From Tieghemiomyces parasiticus (lineage: Eukaryota; Kickxellomycota; Dimargaritomycetes; Dimargaritales; Dimargaritaceae): 11,553 nucleotides of DNA. Where the stretch lies: NCBI GenBank assembly GCA_027575765.1, contig JANBPT010001265.1:1-11553 (forward strand), in the 5' to 3' direction. Below, one piece after another: positions 1-8,484 of the stretch (position 1 is the first letter of the stretch; each line of letters opens with the position of its first letter). The position numbers were made by a program, and so were the translations under genes. The notes under the pieces are model-generated. The model was not told where the DNA came from, did not search any database, and saw only the letters and a list, made by a program, of their open reading frames with translations.

Positions 1-943
1 GCAGCTGGTCGTCGAGAATGTGGCACTGGGTGTTCGGTAGGGGAGTGCCGATCGTCACCGTGTCCCCTGGGAAGATGGGCTTGCTGTGACTGGCGACGGT
101 AACTTCGCTAGGACCGTACAAGTTATGCAGGCTCGAGGTAGACGACCATTTCTTGGCGACGGCCGGGGGCAGGGTGTCGCCACCGGTGACAATATGGGTA
201 AGGTTTGGATAGCTGTCGGCATCGACCGCGGCCAGGAGGGAGGAGACGAGTACGCAGCTGGTCACGCGACGCAGGTCGTCCAGTAGATCACCGTCGTGAA
301 GAACCAGGGTACCACCTGAGTGAAAGGTGCACAAGATCTCAACGTGAACGCCGTCAAAGGCAACGTTGGTGGTCTGAAGCCAACGACAGTCGGACGGTAG
401 TTGGAACCTGTCGCTGACTGCCAAAATGAAATTGACGAGTGAGCGGTTGGACACCTTAACACCTTTGGGCCGGCCGGTCGTGCCCGAAGTGAACACGAGG
501 TAAGCGAGGGCGTCCGCAGATGGTCGGAGGGGCTCGAGGGGTGTGGCATCGCATTCGTCCGACAGGGCGACCAGGTTGGCCAGAAGCATCCGACCCGGGG
601 ATGCCCCTTGGGCAACCAGAAAGGCCTGGTGGGGCGAGGTGCTGAGGACCCACGGGTTGCCGACGAGCTCGAGCATGTAAACGATCCGCGCAGATGCGTT
701 CTTGATGTCAATAGGCACGCACACGCCGCCCAGGAGATACACCGCCAGGTAGCTGAAGATGAAATCGGGGCAGCGGCCGAAGAAGAGAACAGCCATGTCG
801 CCCGTAAGGAAACCTCGGTCGCGAAGCGTGGTGGCGATAGCGCAGGCCCGGCGGTACACCTCGGCGTAGGTGAACCGGTCAGTGGCGGATTCCAGGGCGA
901 TGGCGTCGGGCTGCGTAGCGAGGTGCTGGGTGAAGAACTGGTG
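1..943 (-). other. Adenylation domain A2, cut by the window edge (residues from about 1344)
   Basis: This is the second adenylating domain. It shows the P-loop FTSGTTGRPKG (1494-1504), A4 AFDGVHVEI with Asp1540 at the amine-binding position, GGDTLPPAV, and A5 NLYGPSEVT from Asn1617. The window ends shortly after A5, so A6-A10 and the last pocket residue (Lys517 equivalent) are missing. My tentative hand-aligned code is D-G-V-L-V-G-L-V-A. Unlike A1, this domain has the features of one that activates an alpha-amino acid. I do not predict which one. Confidence 0.92.
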
Positions 944-3900
944 GACCCTCCAGTCCTTCTGCGGGAAGTCGACGGCGGGGCCGGCTGACCAGCGGGAGAT
1001 GAGCCCCTGTTCGGCCTTGGGGAGCACGGCCAGGTCGCGTAGACTAACGGCGTCCTGGGTGGTGACGGTGTGGAGGCAGTGGTCTATGAATTGGCATAGG
1101 AGTTGGGCGTACGAGCTGTCGCAATGGGACGTCAGGAACTGGACATCAGCCGCGAGTCGGTCGCCTTCATCGATGAAATGTAAAGAGTAGGCGTACTCGG
1201 TCACGTTGTGACTGGTCTGAGCGCCGTACTCGACCGTGGTATTGGCCACCGCCGGCTGGTACTCGTCAAAGTTGTCATACACGAGAAAGGTGCTGAAGAG
1301 GGGAACGTCCACCGGAATCTGGGTCCAGCGCAGGATGTCGACGAGGCTGCACTGCTCGTAGGCCATGAGGCCACCCGAGGCCTGGTTGACCTGGCGCAGA
1401 AAGGCGTCAAACCCGCCGCCGGCGGGGATTAGGAGGCGGAGGGGGAGGGTGTTGATGCACATGCCAACCATACCTTCGATGTCCTCGACGGGCAGGCTAC
1501 GACCGGAAGTGAGTACACCGAAGGTGACCTCAGTGTGAGACCCGGTGTAGCGCGCCAAGGTCAATGCCCACACGGCCCGGAGGAGGGAGTTCAGGGTGAC
1601 TCCCACTGACTGGCAATAGTGGCGGATGGCGGCCAGTTGAGGCGAGAACCGGAAGCGGATAGTCTGCACGGCACTGGTCGGCCCATCGGAGTGGACAGGA
1701 AAACGGATGGCGGGCTGGGGTTTGGCGCCTGTGAGGTTGGACCGCCAGAACTGGGCCATGCTGGTCCGATCCTGGGAGACCACTTGCTCAAAGAATGCGT
1801 GGTACTGGACACGGGCCTGGTGTGGGGCGCCGTGGTACGCCTCCAATGTCTCGGCCAGCACGATACTCGTGGACCACGCATCCAACAGGGCGTGGTGGGT
1901 GGTGATGCAGAGCTGGTGGGAAGTGGGACCGGCTCTAAATAAGGCAAGACGGAGGAGGGGGCCAGCTAACGTGAATCCGCGCCGACTGTCGGACGCCAGG
2001 TATTCAGATGTGGCCGCGTCTGCATTGCCCGGGACGGCGGCGTGGTAGGACCACTCAAAGTCGCACTGGGCCGTGATCAGCTGCAGAAAAGAGTGGTCTG
2101 AGAAGGGGTCGGATGCAACGAACTTGGCCCTTAGGGCCTCGTGGCGCCTCCCGACCTGTTCCCAACTCCGGCGGTATAGCTCGACATCAAGGACGCCCTT
2201 GACCTCGACGACCGACTGGACCATGTAGGCCGTCGGGTCCTTAAGCGTGCTGATCAGGAAGCCGGACTGTAGGCTGGACACGGGCAGAATGTCTCGGATG
2301 TCGGTCAGCTCGACGCCGGCCACCCGGGCCGCCGCCTGTCGAACGGCTTCAGTCTCCGCCGGCTCAAGGGACAGGACTGAGTACGGCTGGTAGGGGAGGG
2401 AGGGTTCAAGGGCGGCAGTGGAGTCCGTCGCCGCCTCCAGCTCCGCGACTAATTGATCTAGGGTGGGGGCCATGAAGATGCTGGACACGGGAGCGTGTAT
2501 GCCCGCTTTCCGTAGCAAGGCGGAGAATCGAATAGCGGAGAGTGAGTCCCCGCCCAACTGGATAAAAGACTCGTCAGGGGTGATTGCGTGAAAGGGAAGG
2601 TGCAGGGCCACTGCCATTGCCTCGACTGCGGTCTGCGCAACGATGGAACGGTGCTGCCACTCTACCGCAGCGACAGCCGTATTGGACGACCCAGTAAGTT
2701 GCGTGTAGTACGCAATTAACTCGGCACGGTTGGCCTTTCCGTTGACGTTGCGCGGGATATCGGCCAAACAGAATACCTCGTTAGGGACCATATACTCAGG
2801 TAAAGTACCACGAAGGGCCGTGGTTAGTTTGGTAGGATCAAGAGATGCGGGGATCACAAAGGCTAGCAGCCGGCCTTGGTGAACGAATGCGCAGGCGTCC
2901 TGGACTCCCGGAACCTGTAGCAAGGTGCTACAGATCTCGCCAAGCTCGACGCGGTGGCCGCGGATCTTGACCTGGTCATCGATGCGGCCGATGTACTCGA
3001 CCTCACCGGTGGCCAGCCACCGTCCGTGGTCGCCGGTCTTGTACACCCGACCCGGGGCAAACGGCAGCTGGACAAACTTGACGTCGTTGAGCTCCGTCCG
3101 GTTCACGTAACCGCCACTGACACCAGCGCCTCCGAGGCAGATTTCCCCTGTAACGCCGATGGGCACCAGCTGGTGATGGGCATCCACAATGTAGCATTCG
3201 GTGTTGGTGACGGGGCGGCCAATCGTAATCTTACTACCATAGGTAACCATCGATGCAATATTGACCATGGTGGCCTCAGCCGGGCCAAACAGATTGCGGA
3301 GGATGACCCGGCGACTCCAGCGGTCGGCAAGCTCAGGAAGGAGCGCTTCCCCACCGACGCCGGCCATTTTGATATTGGGGAACAGTTCGGGATCCAAGGT
3401 AGCCAGCAAGGAGGGGGTGGCGGTCACGGTGTCCACGGTTGCCAAGGTTGAGAGCAGGTCGTCACCGGGGAACACCATCGTTCCACCTTGGCGCAAGGTA
3501 CTCAAAATGTTGAGAAAGAACCCACCAAAAGTAACCGACATGATTTGTGGGACCCTGGCGCCTGGCCACGGGCAGAGTGAGGTCTCCGGCGCCAGGATTT
3601 CGTTGGAGAGCCCCGAGCACTTGATCAGGACGCCCTTGGGTAGACCGGTTGTCCCCGAGGTGAACAGGATGATGACCGGGGTATCAGGGTGGTACTCGTA
3701 GGTGAGGGGTGGCAGGGAAAGGTGATCGGGCAAGCCAGTCATCAAGTCCTTGCCCAGGTGGGCCTCCGGCCAGATAGCTTGGGTGCCAGCCATGACAACC
3801 ACGTGCTTGCAGCCACCGGCTTGGGCCATGTAGTGCTGACGCTCAGCCGGGAGAGTTGCGGCAATGGGCACGTAAACGGCACGGACAAGCCACACGGCGA

Positions 3901-4972
3901 GCATGATGACCACGGTGGTGGGGCAGTTCTCAACCACGACAGCCACCCGGTCTTCGGGTCGGACGCCTAACTCGAGCAGGGCGCGTGCGAGGCACTCGAT
4001 CTTGACGTTGAGGCTGGCGTAGGTGTACTGGTGCGAGGAGGACTCAAGGGCTGTGGTATCGGGGTACTGTTGAACTGCAGACCGGAAGGCGCTGATGATG
4101 TTCTCGGCGGTCAGATCCAGCGGATCGTAGGTGGCAGAGGGGTTGCGGCCAAACTGCTCCAGCAGCAGTCGCGACTCTGCGGGACAGACCAGGGGGGCAT
4201 GCAACGGGGGGGTGCCATCACTGATTACCACCTCGCAGAAATGCAGGAGGTTGGCACCCAGGCGCTGGACCGTGGGCGGCTCGAAAAGGTCGGGGCTGTA
4301 AGCGAGTGTCATGGTCGGACGGGAGCTGACCAAGTCGATTGCGAAGTGAATATCGCGGTGAAGCTTGGACACCCCATTTCCCGGGAGCGAAGGAAAGCCC
4401 TCGATGTCGCTTGTGTCGGTGTTGATGGATACGCCCACTCGCACGGGGTGCCACTGGTGGCCACCAGGCAGTCGTGGAATCGAGGCGTAGACGTCCTCGT
4501 GCATGCCCAACTTGGCCATGGAGCGGCGAAGCTGGTCATCAACACCCTTGATCAAGGTTATAAAGAAAGGGTCAAGACTGTCCCAGCGAATCCGCACTGG
4601 AAGGCTATTGCTATAATCGCCGGTTGGCGAGGACTCAGTCAGGTCCACTACTAGGTCCGCAGTCTGGGAAATACGCATCAGATAGGCAGCGGTCACGGTG
4701 AGCCAGAGACTAATAAGCGAAACACTCTGAGTAGAAGCGACAACACCGGCAGTGCCTACTAGCGCAGGGACCATGTCGATAACCTCCGTAGCCACTCGCT
4801 GCCTGGGCTCTTCTGGGCGGCGGTGATCGAAAGGGAGGCCAGGATCGACGGAGATATCTGCCAAAAGCTCTTCCCAATAGTGGTGGTAGGGTGTCGGGAC
4901 GATTTGCTCGTCCCTCAGGGGAAGAAGTGCTGGAGGACCGGTGGTAGGGTCGGTGGGTTTGCTGGCTAGCAT
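1..4972 (-). CDS. Multimodular nonribosomal peptide synthetase, 3' end beyond the window
   Basis: This is a cytosolic-type megasynthetase that activates carboxylic acids as adenylates, holds them on phosphopantetheine carriers and condenses them. I translated the minus strand from ATG at 4972 to the left edge: 1657 complete codons plus one base, with no stop and no need for an intron. Domain order is partial C (residues 1-285), A1 (286-750), T1 (775-845), C2 (885-1325) and A2 (1344 onward, cut). The start is chosen because an in-frame TAA lies seven codons upstream (4991-4993) and the ATG has A at -3. The gene is GC-rich and CpG-rich, unlike the sequence to its right. No partner gene of a biosynthetic cluster is visible, since the only other side shown is gene-poor. 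Family assignment is very secure from many core motifs. The product is unknown and I assign no gene name. Confidence 0.96.
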   Translation of the reverse strand, partial: MLASKPTDPTTGPPALLPLRDEQIVPTPYHHYWEELLADISVDPGLPFDHRRPEEPRQRVATEVIDMVPALVGTAGVVASTQSVSLISLWLTVTAAYLMRISQTADLVVDLTESSPTGDYSNSLPVRIRWDSLDPFFITLIKGVDDQLRRSMAKLGMHEDVYASIPRLPGGHQWHPVRVGVSINTDTSDIEGFPSLPGNGVSKLHRDIHFAIDLVSSRPTMTLAYSPDLFEPPTVQRLGANLLHFCEVVISDGTPPLHAPLVCPAESRLLLEQFGRNPSATYDPLDLTAENIISAFRSAVQQYPDTTALESSSHQYTYASLNVKIECLARALLELGVRPEDRVAVVVENCPTTVVIMLAVWLVRAVYVPIAATLPAERQHYMAQAGGCKHVVVMAGTQAIWPEAHLGKDLMTGLPDHLSLPPLTYEYHPDTPVIILFTSGTTGLPKGVLIKCSGLSNEILAPETSLCPWPGARVPQIMSVTFGGFFLNILSTLRQGGTMVFPGDDLLSTLATVDTVTATPSLLATLDPELFPNIKMAGVGGEALLPELADRWSRRVILRNLFGPAEATMVNIASMVTYGSKITIGRPVTNTECYIVDAHHQLVPIGVTGEICLGGAGVSGGYVNRTELNDVKFVQLPFAPGRVYKTGDHGRWLATGEVEYIGRIDDQVKIRGHRVELGEICSTLLQVPGVQDACAFVHQGRLLAFVIPASLDPTKLTTALRGTLPEYMVPNEVFCLADIPRNVNGKANRAELIAYYTQLTGSSNTAVAAVEWQHRSIVAQTAVEAMAVALHLPFHAITPDESFIQLGGDSLSAIRFSALLRKAGIHAPVSSIFMAPTLDQLVAELEAATDSTAALEPSLPYQPYSVLSLEPAETEAVRQAAARVAGVELTDIRDILPVSSLQSGFLISTLKDPTAYMVQSVVEVKGVLDVELYRRSWEQVGRRHEALRAKFVASDPFSDHSFLQLITAQCDFEWSYHAAVPGNADAATSEYLASDSRRGFTLAGPLLRLALFRAGPTSHQLCITTHHALLDAWSTSIVLAETLEAYHGAPHQARVQYHAFFEQVVSQDRTSMAQFWRSNLTGAKPQPAIRFPVHSDGPTSAVQTIRFRFSPQLAAIRHYCQSVGVTLNSLLRAVWALTLARYTGSHTEVTFGVLTSGRSLPVEDIEGMVGMCINTLPLRLLIPAGGGFDAFLRQVNQASGGLMAYEQCSLVDILRWTQIPVDVPLFSTFLVYDNFDEYQPAVANTTVEYGAQTSHNVTEYAYSLHFIDEGDRLAADVQFLTSHCDSSYAQLLCQFIDHCLHTVTTQDAVSLRDLAVLPKAEQGLISRWSAGPAVDFPQKDWRVHQFFTQHLATQPDAIALESATDRFTYAEVYRRACAIATTLRDRGFLTGDMAVLFFGRCPDFIFSYLAVYLLGGVCVPIDIKNASARIVYMLELVGNPWVLSTSPHQAFLVAQGASPGRMLLANLVALSDECDATPLEPLRPSADALAYLVFTSGTTGRPKGVKVSNRSLVNFILAVSDRFQLPSDCRWLQTTNVAFDGVHVEILCTFHSGGTLVLHDGDLLDDLRRVTSCVLVSSLLAAVDADSYPNLTHIVTGGDTLPPAVAKKWSSTSSLHNLYGPSEVTVASHSKPIFPGDTVTIGTPLPNTQCHILDDQL
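998..2320 (-). other. Condensation domain C2 (residues about 885-1325)
   Basis: This domain joins the acyl group on T1 to the unit loaded by A2. Motifs seen are C1 LPVSSLQSGFL (about residue 893), C2 RRHEALRAKF (Arg943-His944-Glu945), C3 HHALLDAWS (His1026, His1027, Asp1031) and C5 GMVGMCINTLPLR (about 1166-1178). A late VYDNF segment precedes the linker to A2. The catalytic second His and the structural Asp are present. The Gly of HHxxxDG is Ala1032, a conservative change that probably keeps activity. Length is normal for the family. Confidence 0.93.
2438..2650 (-). other. Peptidyl carrier (thiolation) domain T1 (residues about 775-845)
   Basis: The motif QLGGDSLSAIR is the carrier-protein signature, and Ser810 is the expected 4'-phosphopantetheine attachment site. 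It follows A1 directly and precedes C2 by about 80 residues. That leaves no room for an epimerisation domain, so the starter unit should pass to C2 without NRPS-encoded epimerisation. Confidence 0.93.
2723..4117 (-). other. Adenylation domain A1 with non-canonical substrate pocket (residues about 286-750)
   Basis: This is the first adenylating domain. Motifs seen in order are the ATP P-loop FTSGTTGLPKG (437-447), A5 NLFGPAEAT (560-568), A6 GEICLGGAG, A7 YKTGDHGRW, A8 GRIDDQVKIRGHRVELGEI (about 661-679), A9 LPEYMVP (about 725) and A10 NGK with the catalytic Lys746. At A4 the sequence reads TFGGFFLN, with Gly483 where the amine-binding Asp (Asp235 of GrsA) is expected. My hand-aligned ten-residue pocket code is G-G-L-A-G-G-L-M-V-K, and it is tentative. 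No methyltransferase or ketoreductase is inserted between A8 and A9, which are only about 46 residues apart. A1 looks able to adenylate, but probably a substrate without a free alpha-amine. Confidence 0.93.
4118..4972 (-). other. N-terminal partial condensation-like domain (residues about 1-285)
   Basis: The first 285 residues resemble the C-terminal half of a condensation domain. A stretch typical of the region after the catalytic centre (around TPYHHYWEELL) comes at once, followed by later C-domain elements and the usual linker into A1. There is no HHxxxDG motif, and the length is roughly half of a normal 430-450-residue domain. I see no coding sequence for the missing half on the minus strand of 4973-5640. 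It is probably catalytically dead, or structural at the front of a loading module. A wrong start or an undetected upstream exon is the alternative. Confidence 0.7.
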
Positions 4973-5949
4973 GTTGATCGCTGAACGGATTTAAAGGTTA
5001 ACTTGTGGTCGCGGAAGACAAGGTGCCTGGCAGGGAAGCTGAACTGATAGAAACTTATTAAGATGGAGTAATAGGGGATCAGAATAAGATGTCGATGTAC
5101 TATCGGGTGGGAATTGAGTAGGTGCCGCGGGCTGGTTTAACCTTTTATTTACCCGTCAACAAAGCCCCCGTTTTTCCTTTGAAACGTCTCGGACGGAACC
5201 GGTCTCTGTTCTTCGGACGCTGGCAATGGCGGGACACGGCGGTAGTTAATGGGGATGGCATCCCGTCTCCTTGTCTGCACCCTCTATCTAATCTGCATGC
5301 AAATGCTGTTGCTCACCCAATGGTGTGCGAGACTTACCCCTGAAAACGAAGGTGATGTTCTGCAGTTCCGCGTTATGAGTGACGTATGGGATGAGCCACC
5401 AAGGGTTTCGTTTTTGAACACCCTGCCCTACAGATGAAAAAACAAGGCGAGCAGACTAATACGACGATAACGGTAAGTTCGCCTTCTAGAAGTAACATGC
5501 ATAAGGTACGAGCGGGATTTACCAAAGACACTATAGTAGCAGGGATGGCTAGCAGAATGGGTTGAGAAGGACACTATCAGGCTGTGGTGGGATGGCAATG
5601 TCATTCGATTCGACAAAGTCGTGCCGTGTCGGATTCAGCCACGCTACCCTTCGATAATATAGTATTAGAGGAGTGAATTGCGAGCTATCTTTTGATGGAG
5701 TGACAACCGACGCCCGGGGAGAGTATCCCCGCTTTAATACGTTTACCGCCGACAGGGGGTGATATACACGTGCCTTGCATACGGAGTATACTTTACCCTC
5801 CGATCCGACGGACTTACCTCATGGTGGTTCCATTTCTTCGCTATTGATGAACGTGGATACCCGCTCCACCTCCCTGTCCGTGAGCAGCCTATCGCATATT
5901 CCCAGTTTTATATATCCTGGCCTGTTTTAGCAGATTAAAAGGGTCGGCT
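4973..5949. other. Intergenic stretch upstream of the NRPS; no gene seen
   Basis: I examined 4981-5640 on the minus strand for the missing half of the N-terminal C domain, and the small frames on both strands. All are short and without recognisable motifs. Composition is intermediate and CpG is present. The stretch holds the TATA-like site above, and a second TATA word (ATATATAAAA on the minus strand, 5906-5915) much further from the gene. Presumably it is promoter plus spacer. Confidence 0.6.
5142..5151 (-). promoter_or_regulatory. Possible TATA-like element of the NRPS gene
   Basis: Read on the minus strand, the site is TAAATAAAAG, about 170 bases upstream of the NRPS ATG. That would give a 5' untranslated region of about 140 bases. 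It is the only TATA-like site I find within 200 bases of the start. AT-rich words are common here, so this is only a candidate. Confidence 0.3.
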
Positions 5950-7060
5950 TAACTTCCTTCTGAATTCATCTAGCTCAGAATATCTTGTCTTTCCCTATTG
6001 ATTGGTATGAGGCCTACTTTTTTTACTGGACAATGTGCTAGCCAAAGTACCTTGACCTCGGCAACCAATGGTCACCCTCTTCCCCCCACGCCTACACCCA
6101 GCCTAAATGCGCAGTACACATAATGACTATCAGCAGCCACAACACCCCTGGCCACTTCGATGGTGACTCTAACCAACCTGACTGTACAATGACCATCGTT
6201 ATTAGACCCCCTTTATATCATTAATAGAAGCCGCCCGCAGAGCCCTTATAATCGCTCTATCTCATGCGGAAGCAACTTGTAAATTCTTTTACTGCTCATT
6301 AAATAATGATGAAACGTCTCGCACAAGCCCTTAGCAAAGCTCGACCCTCCCTAAGCCAGTCAACTCCCGGCCACAAAGGCTAATTCGATTATACACACCT
6401 CAAAGACGCCTCTTCCGATAAGGAACTTCGTTAACCTCACCACCTTTTATCAGACTTACCGATCACCCATAGCCGACCCCAGGTTTACTGCTACCACAAC
6501 CATACCCACCTGACCACTTTCTTATGTCATTTTCGGAGGTATGGCATTTGACATGAGGTTTTGTAAGGTGTACAAAAAATGTATGTACGCCGATCAATTG
6601 TCCCTCCCAGACTCAACCCCATCCTACTACTGTCATGCTCTTTGCCGGCCTCGGTAGGTCTCTCCTTGGAGCAGATTTGGGTACTATTACACCCCAAAGT
6701 ATCCTTGCGCCACGCACGCTCTAGGAAGACAATCTCCCAGGACCATACCCCGGTCCATGCTCCCTCAGTACTTGTTACACTTACGATACGCCTTTGCCAC
6801 CACTATTGTCCCCTTGTAGTTTGACGAATATCTGATAATTGTCCACCAGTTCCTCAAGCCTCATCCCCTGCCATTTACTTACGTTCCATCTAAAGTCTCC
6901 CAATTTACACCCACTTGTGCCAACAGAACCTTACTTCCGTGTCAGCCCCAATGCTAGGCCTACAGATGGATACTGTCAAGGGACAGGGGAGTCCCAATGA
7001 GTATCATCTTGAGGCTGCCATTATCTCTATATACCTATGTCATCACACCTTTTGTGACTC
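5950..7060. other. Non-coding block with strong excess of C over G on the plus strand
   Basis: No gene is recognised. The longest frame (6579-6824, plus, 81 codons) has no known motif and reads like random translation. The plus strand is poor in G: 6361-6420 has 8 G and 21 C, and 6421-6480 has 7 G and 23 C. This could be old repeat sequence, but I could not match it to any element. Confidence 0.5.
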
Positions 7061-7859
7061 CAAGATCTTCACTCAATAGGCTCCGCCATCCCAGGACTTT
7101 CCCTATTGCTGACATACTTTTGGATGAAGACCACATGTATCATCCCTTATTGATGATGACACCACTCTGACTCTTCATGGCATACATCCCAGTCAGCAGC
7201 GTTCTTGGAGGGCAAAGGTTTTATAATGCAGGTTATCATACCTGTTGCCATCTGATCACCCTGTAAGATTACGGGGAATCCCATTGCGTTATCATGTGAC
7301 CAGGTGTGCAACCCAGGGGGGAGGGGTGAAAGTAAATGAAGCTGCCCAAATCGGGCCACAGGCAAGAAAATCTAAATTTTAAGGTTTAGATTATTATGAT
7401 ACTTGAGGAAGTATGGTATTTGAACAAATTTGTCTGCTATACATATATGAGGAACATGGCGGGATACTGTGGCATTTGTGGTGGAGGTAGGTATGGGGTG
7501 GTCTACGGCGACTCACTGATTTCATACAAACCCCTGACCCCAACCATTTAGCCTCACCATCCACCCGGCCTGATGGACCAAGGTGGACCACAACTCCCAA
7601 CCAAGGACATAGAAAAGGAGTTGGAGACGACCCCAACCAAATCAACCCCAGTATTCATTTGTTTTATTATTCCACTTAACCCTGCCTTTGTGGTGTCCCG
7701 TGTCCTTCCAACCCACTTGTTTTCTAACCTTATAACTTGCGACCAGTTGGCCCTGCTGCCCCCCCCAGGTGAGCATGTCTTCAATAAAGCTTTACCTAAC
7801 ACAATACCTTTTGGTGGCATTGGGAGGTTTATCTCAAGCTCATCTTAAATAGTAAAGCA
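7061..7859. other. Non-coding stretch with short unidentified frames
   Basis: Overlapping short frames occur on both strands (for example minus 7554-7820, 88 codons, and plus 7573-7848, 91 codons). None has a motif I recognise, and neither strand is clearly favoured. CpG is sparse after about 7745. A run of eight C lies near 7760. It may be a degraded repeat, but I cannot support a family. Confidence 0.4.
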
Positions 7860-8460
7860 ACATTGGTTTAGTGTCAACCTTTAAGCAGAAGGATGGCAAC
7901 CTTCACCATTTGGGTATAGTTTGTGATATGCTAATTTATCAGAGAAACATTATTGGTTTACCATCAAGAAAACATGCCAGGAAGGCGTTTGTCGTAGGGT
8001 GAACTACCCTAGAGGAAACGTAGTGGCTAATTAGCCCGAAAGGCAGGAAAAAGACTAAGTAAAGTACGGAACGAATTCGAAATAGATGATTGAACAATAT
8101 GGAGTGGGTCTTGACTGTCGTTTATTATGGGTCGTGCTGACTGCCTTTTATAATGAAAGATGGCCCGCCTCTTTCATTAGGGCTGCCGTACAGGTCAGGC
8201 AGACCTTCAAACGATAGGGCGCATTTGGGGTTGGTACCAAGTCAAAGAGAGGTAAATACGCAACTAGGGGAAAAGGTAGCAAGGGGATATTCTAATAGGT
8301 AAGGAGGAGGAGGGGGCGCACTAGTGATAAAACGGCGGTGATAACAGAGTCGCTAGTGTGGGGTCACAACTGATCGGATCAGTAGTTTGGCGTACCACAG
8401 CGTTGCTTAATGCAAGAAAATGGTTTTGGACCAGAAGGACAGCCTAGTAGGTCCCCAACT
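7860..8460. other. Non-coding block with strong excess of G over C; CpG retained to about 8400
   Basis: No frame of note is present. The plus strand is purine-rich: 8221-8280 has 20 G and 8 C, and 8281-8340 has 25 G and 6 C, including a short GGA-type run (about 8302-8316). CpG is frequent from 7981 to 8402, unlike the block that follows. The hairpin at 8151-8179 lies here. Confidence 0.5.
8151..8179. repeat. Perfect 10-bp inverted repeat (hairpin)
   Basis: The left arm taatgaaaga (8151-8160) and right arm tctttcatta (8170-8179) are exact reverse complements around a 9-base GC-rich loop. No gene is adjacent, so a terminator or RNA role is not supported. It may be the end of an old element or chance. 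Confidence 0.6.
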
Positions 8461-8484
8461 ATACCATACATCATTTTTGTTAAG

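Noticed and set aside
262..711. Minus-strand frame of 149 codons beginning MTSRTHLRG
   Set aside because: It is in a different frame from the NRPS, whose continuous frame covers the same bases with canonical adenylation motifs.
4031..4654. Plus-strand frame of 207 codons
   Set aside because: It lies entirely antisense to the NRPS and has no motif. Long antisense frames are expected opposite GC-rich coding sequence. The same applies to the other plus-strand frames between 86 and 4654.
5550..5635. tRNA-like T-arm around TTCGATT at 5602-5608
   Set aside because: The T-stem has a mismatch, and I find no acceptor stem, D-arm or anticodon arm at the right spacing.
4993..5640. An upstream exon encoding the missing half of the N-terminal C domain
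   Set aside because: Reading the minus strand shows stops in every frame and no RHExLR or HHxxxDG motif. Chance pieces such as HHSLIVSFS lack the key Asp and Gly.
5970..5982. tRNA A-box-like word TAGCTCAG
   Set aside because: There is no B box within tRNA distance and no cloverleaf pairing.
6579..6824. Plus-strand frame of 81 codons
   Set aside because: No motif, no clear start context, and a C-rich composition that produces stop-poor frames by chance.
7369..7392. 8-bp AT-rich hairpin (aatctaaa / tttagatt)
   Set aside because: It is short and AT-rich, with no gene to terminate, so chance is sufficient.
7554..7820. Minus-strand frame of 88 codons and an overlapping plus-strand frame
   Set aside because: Neither has a recognisable motif, both strands are open over the same bases, and composition does not favour coding. 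I could not support a gene.
7858..7980. Two similar phrases (aacatt..ggttta) about 90 bases apart, as a tandem repeat
   Set aside because: Similarity is short and gapped and does not extend into a regular unit.
8025..8036. 12-bp palindrome ggctaattagcc
   Set aside because: A few palindromes of this length are expected by chance in 11.5 kb, and there is no promoter or gene nearby to give it meaning.
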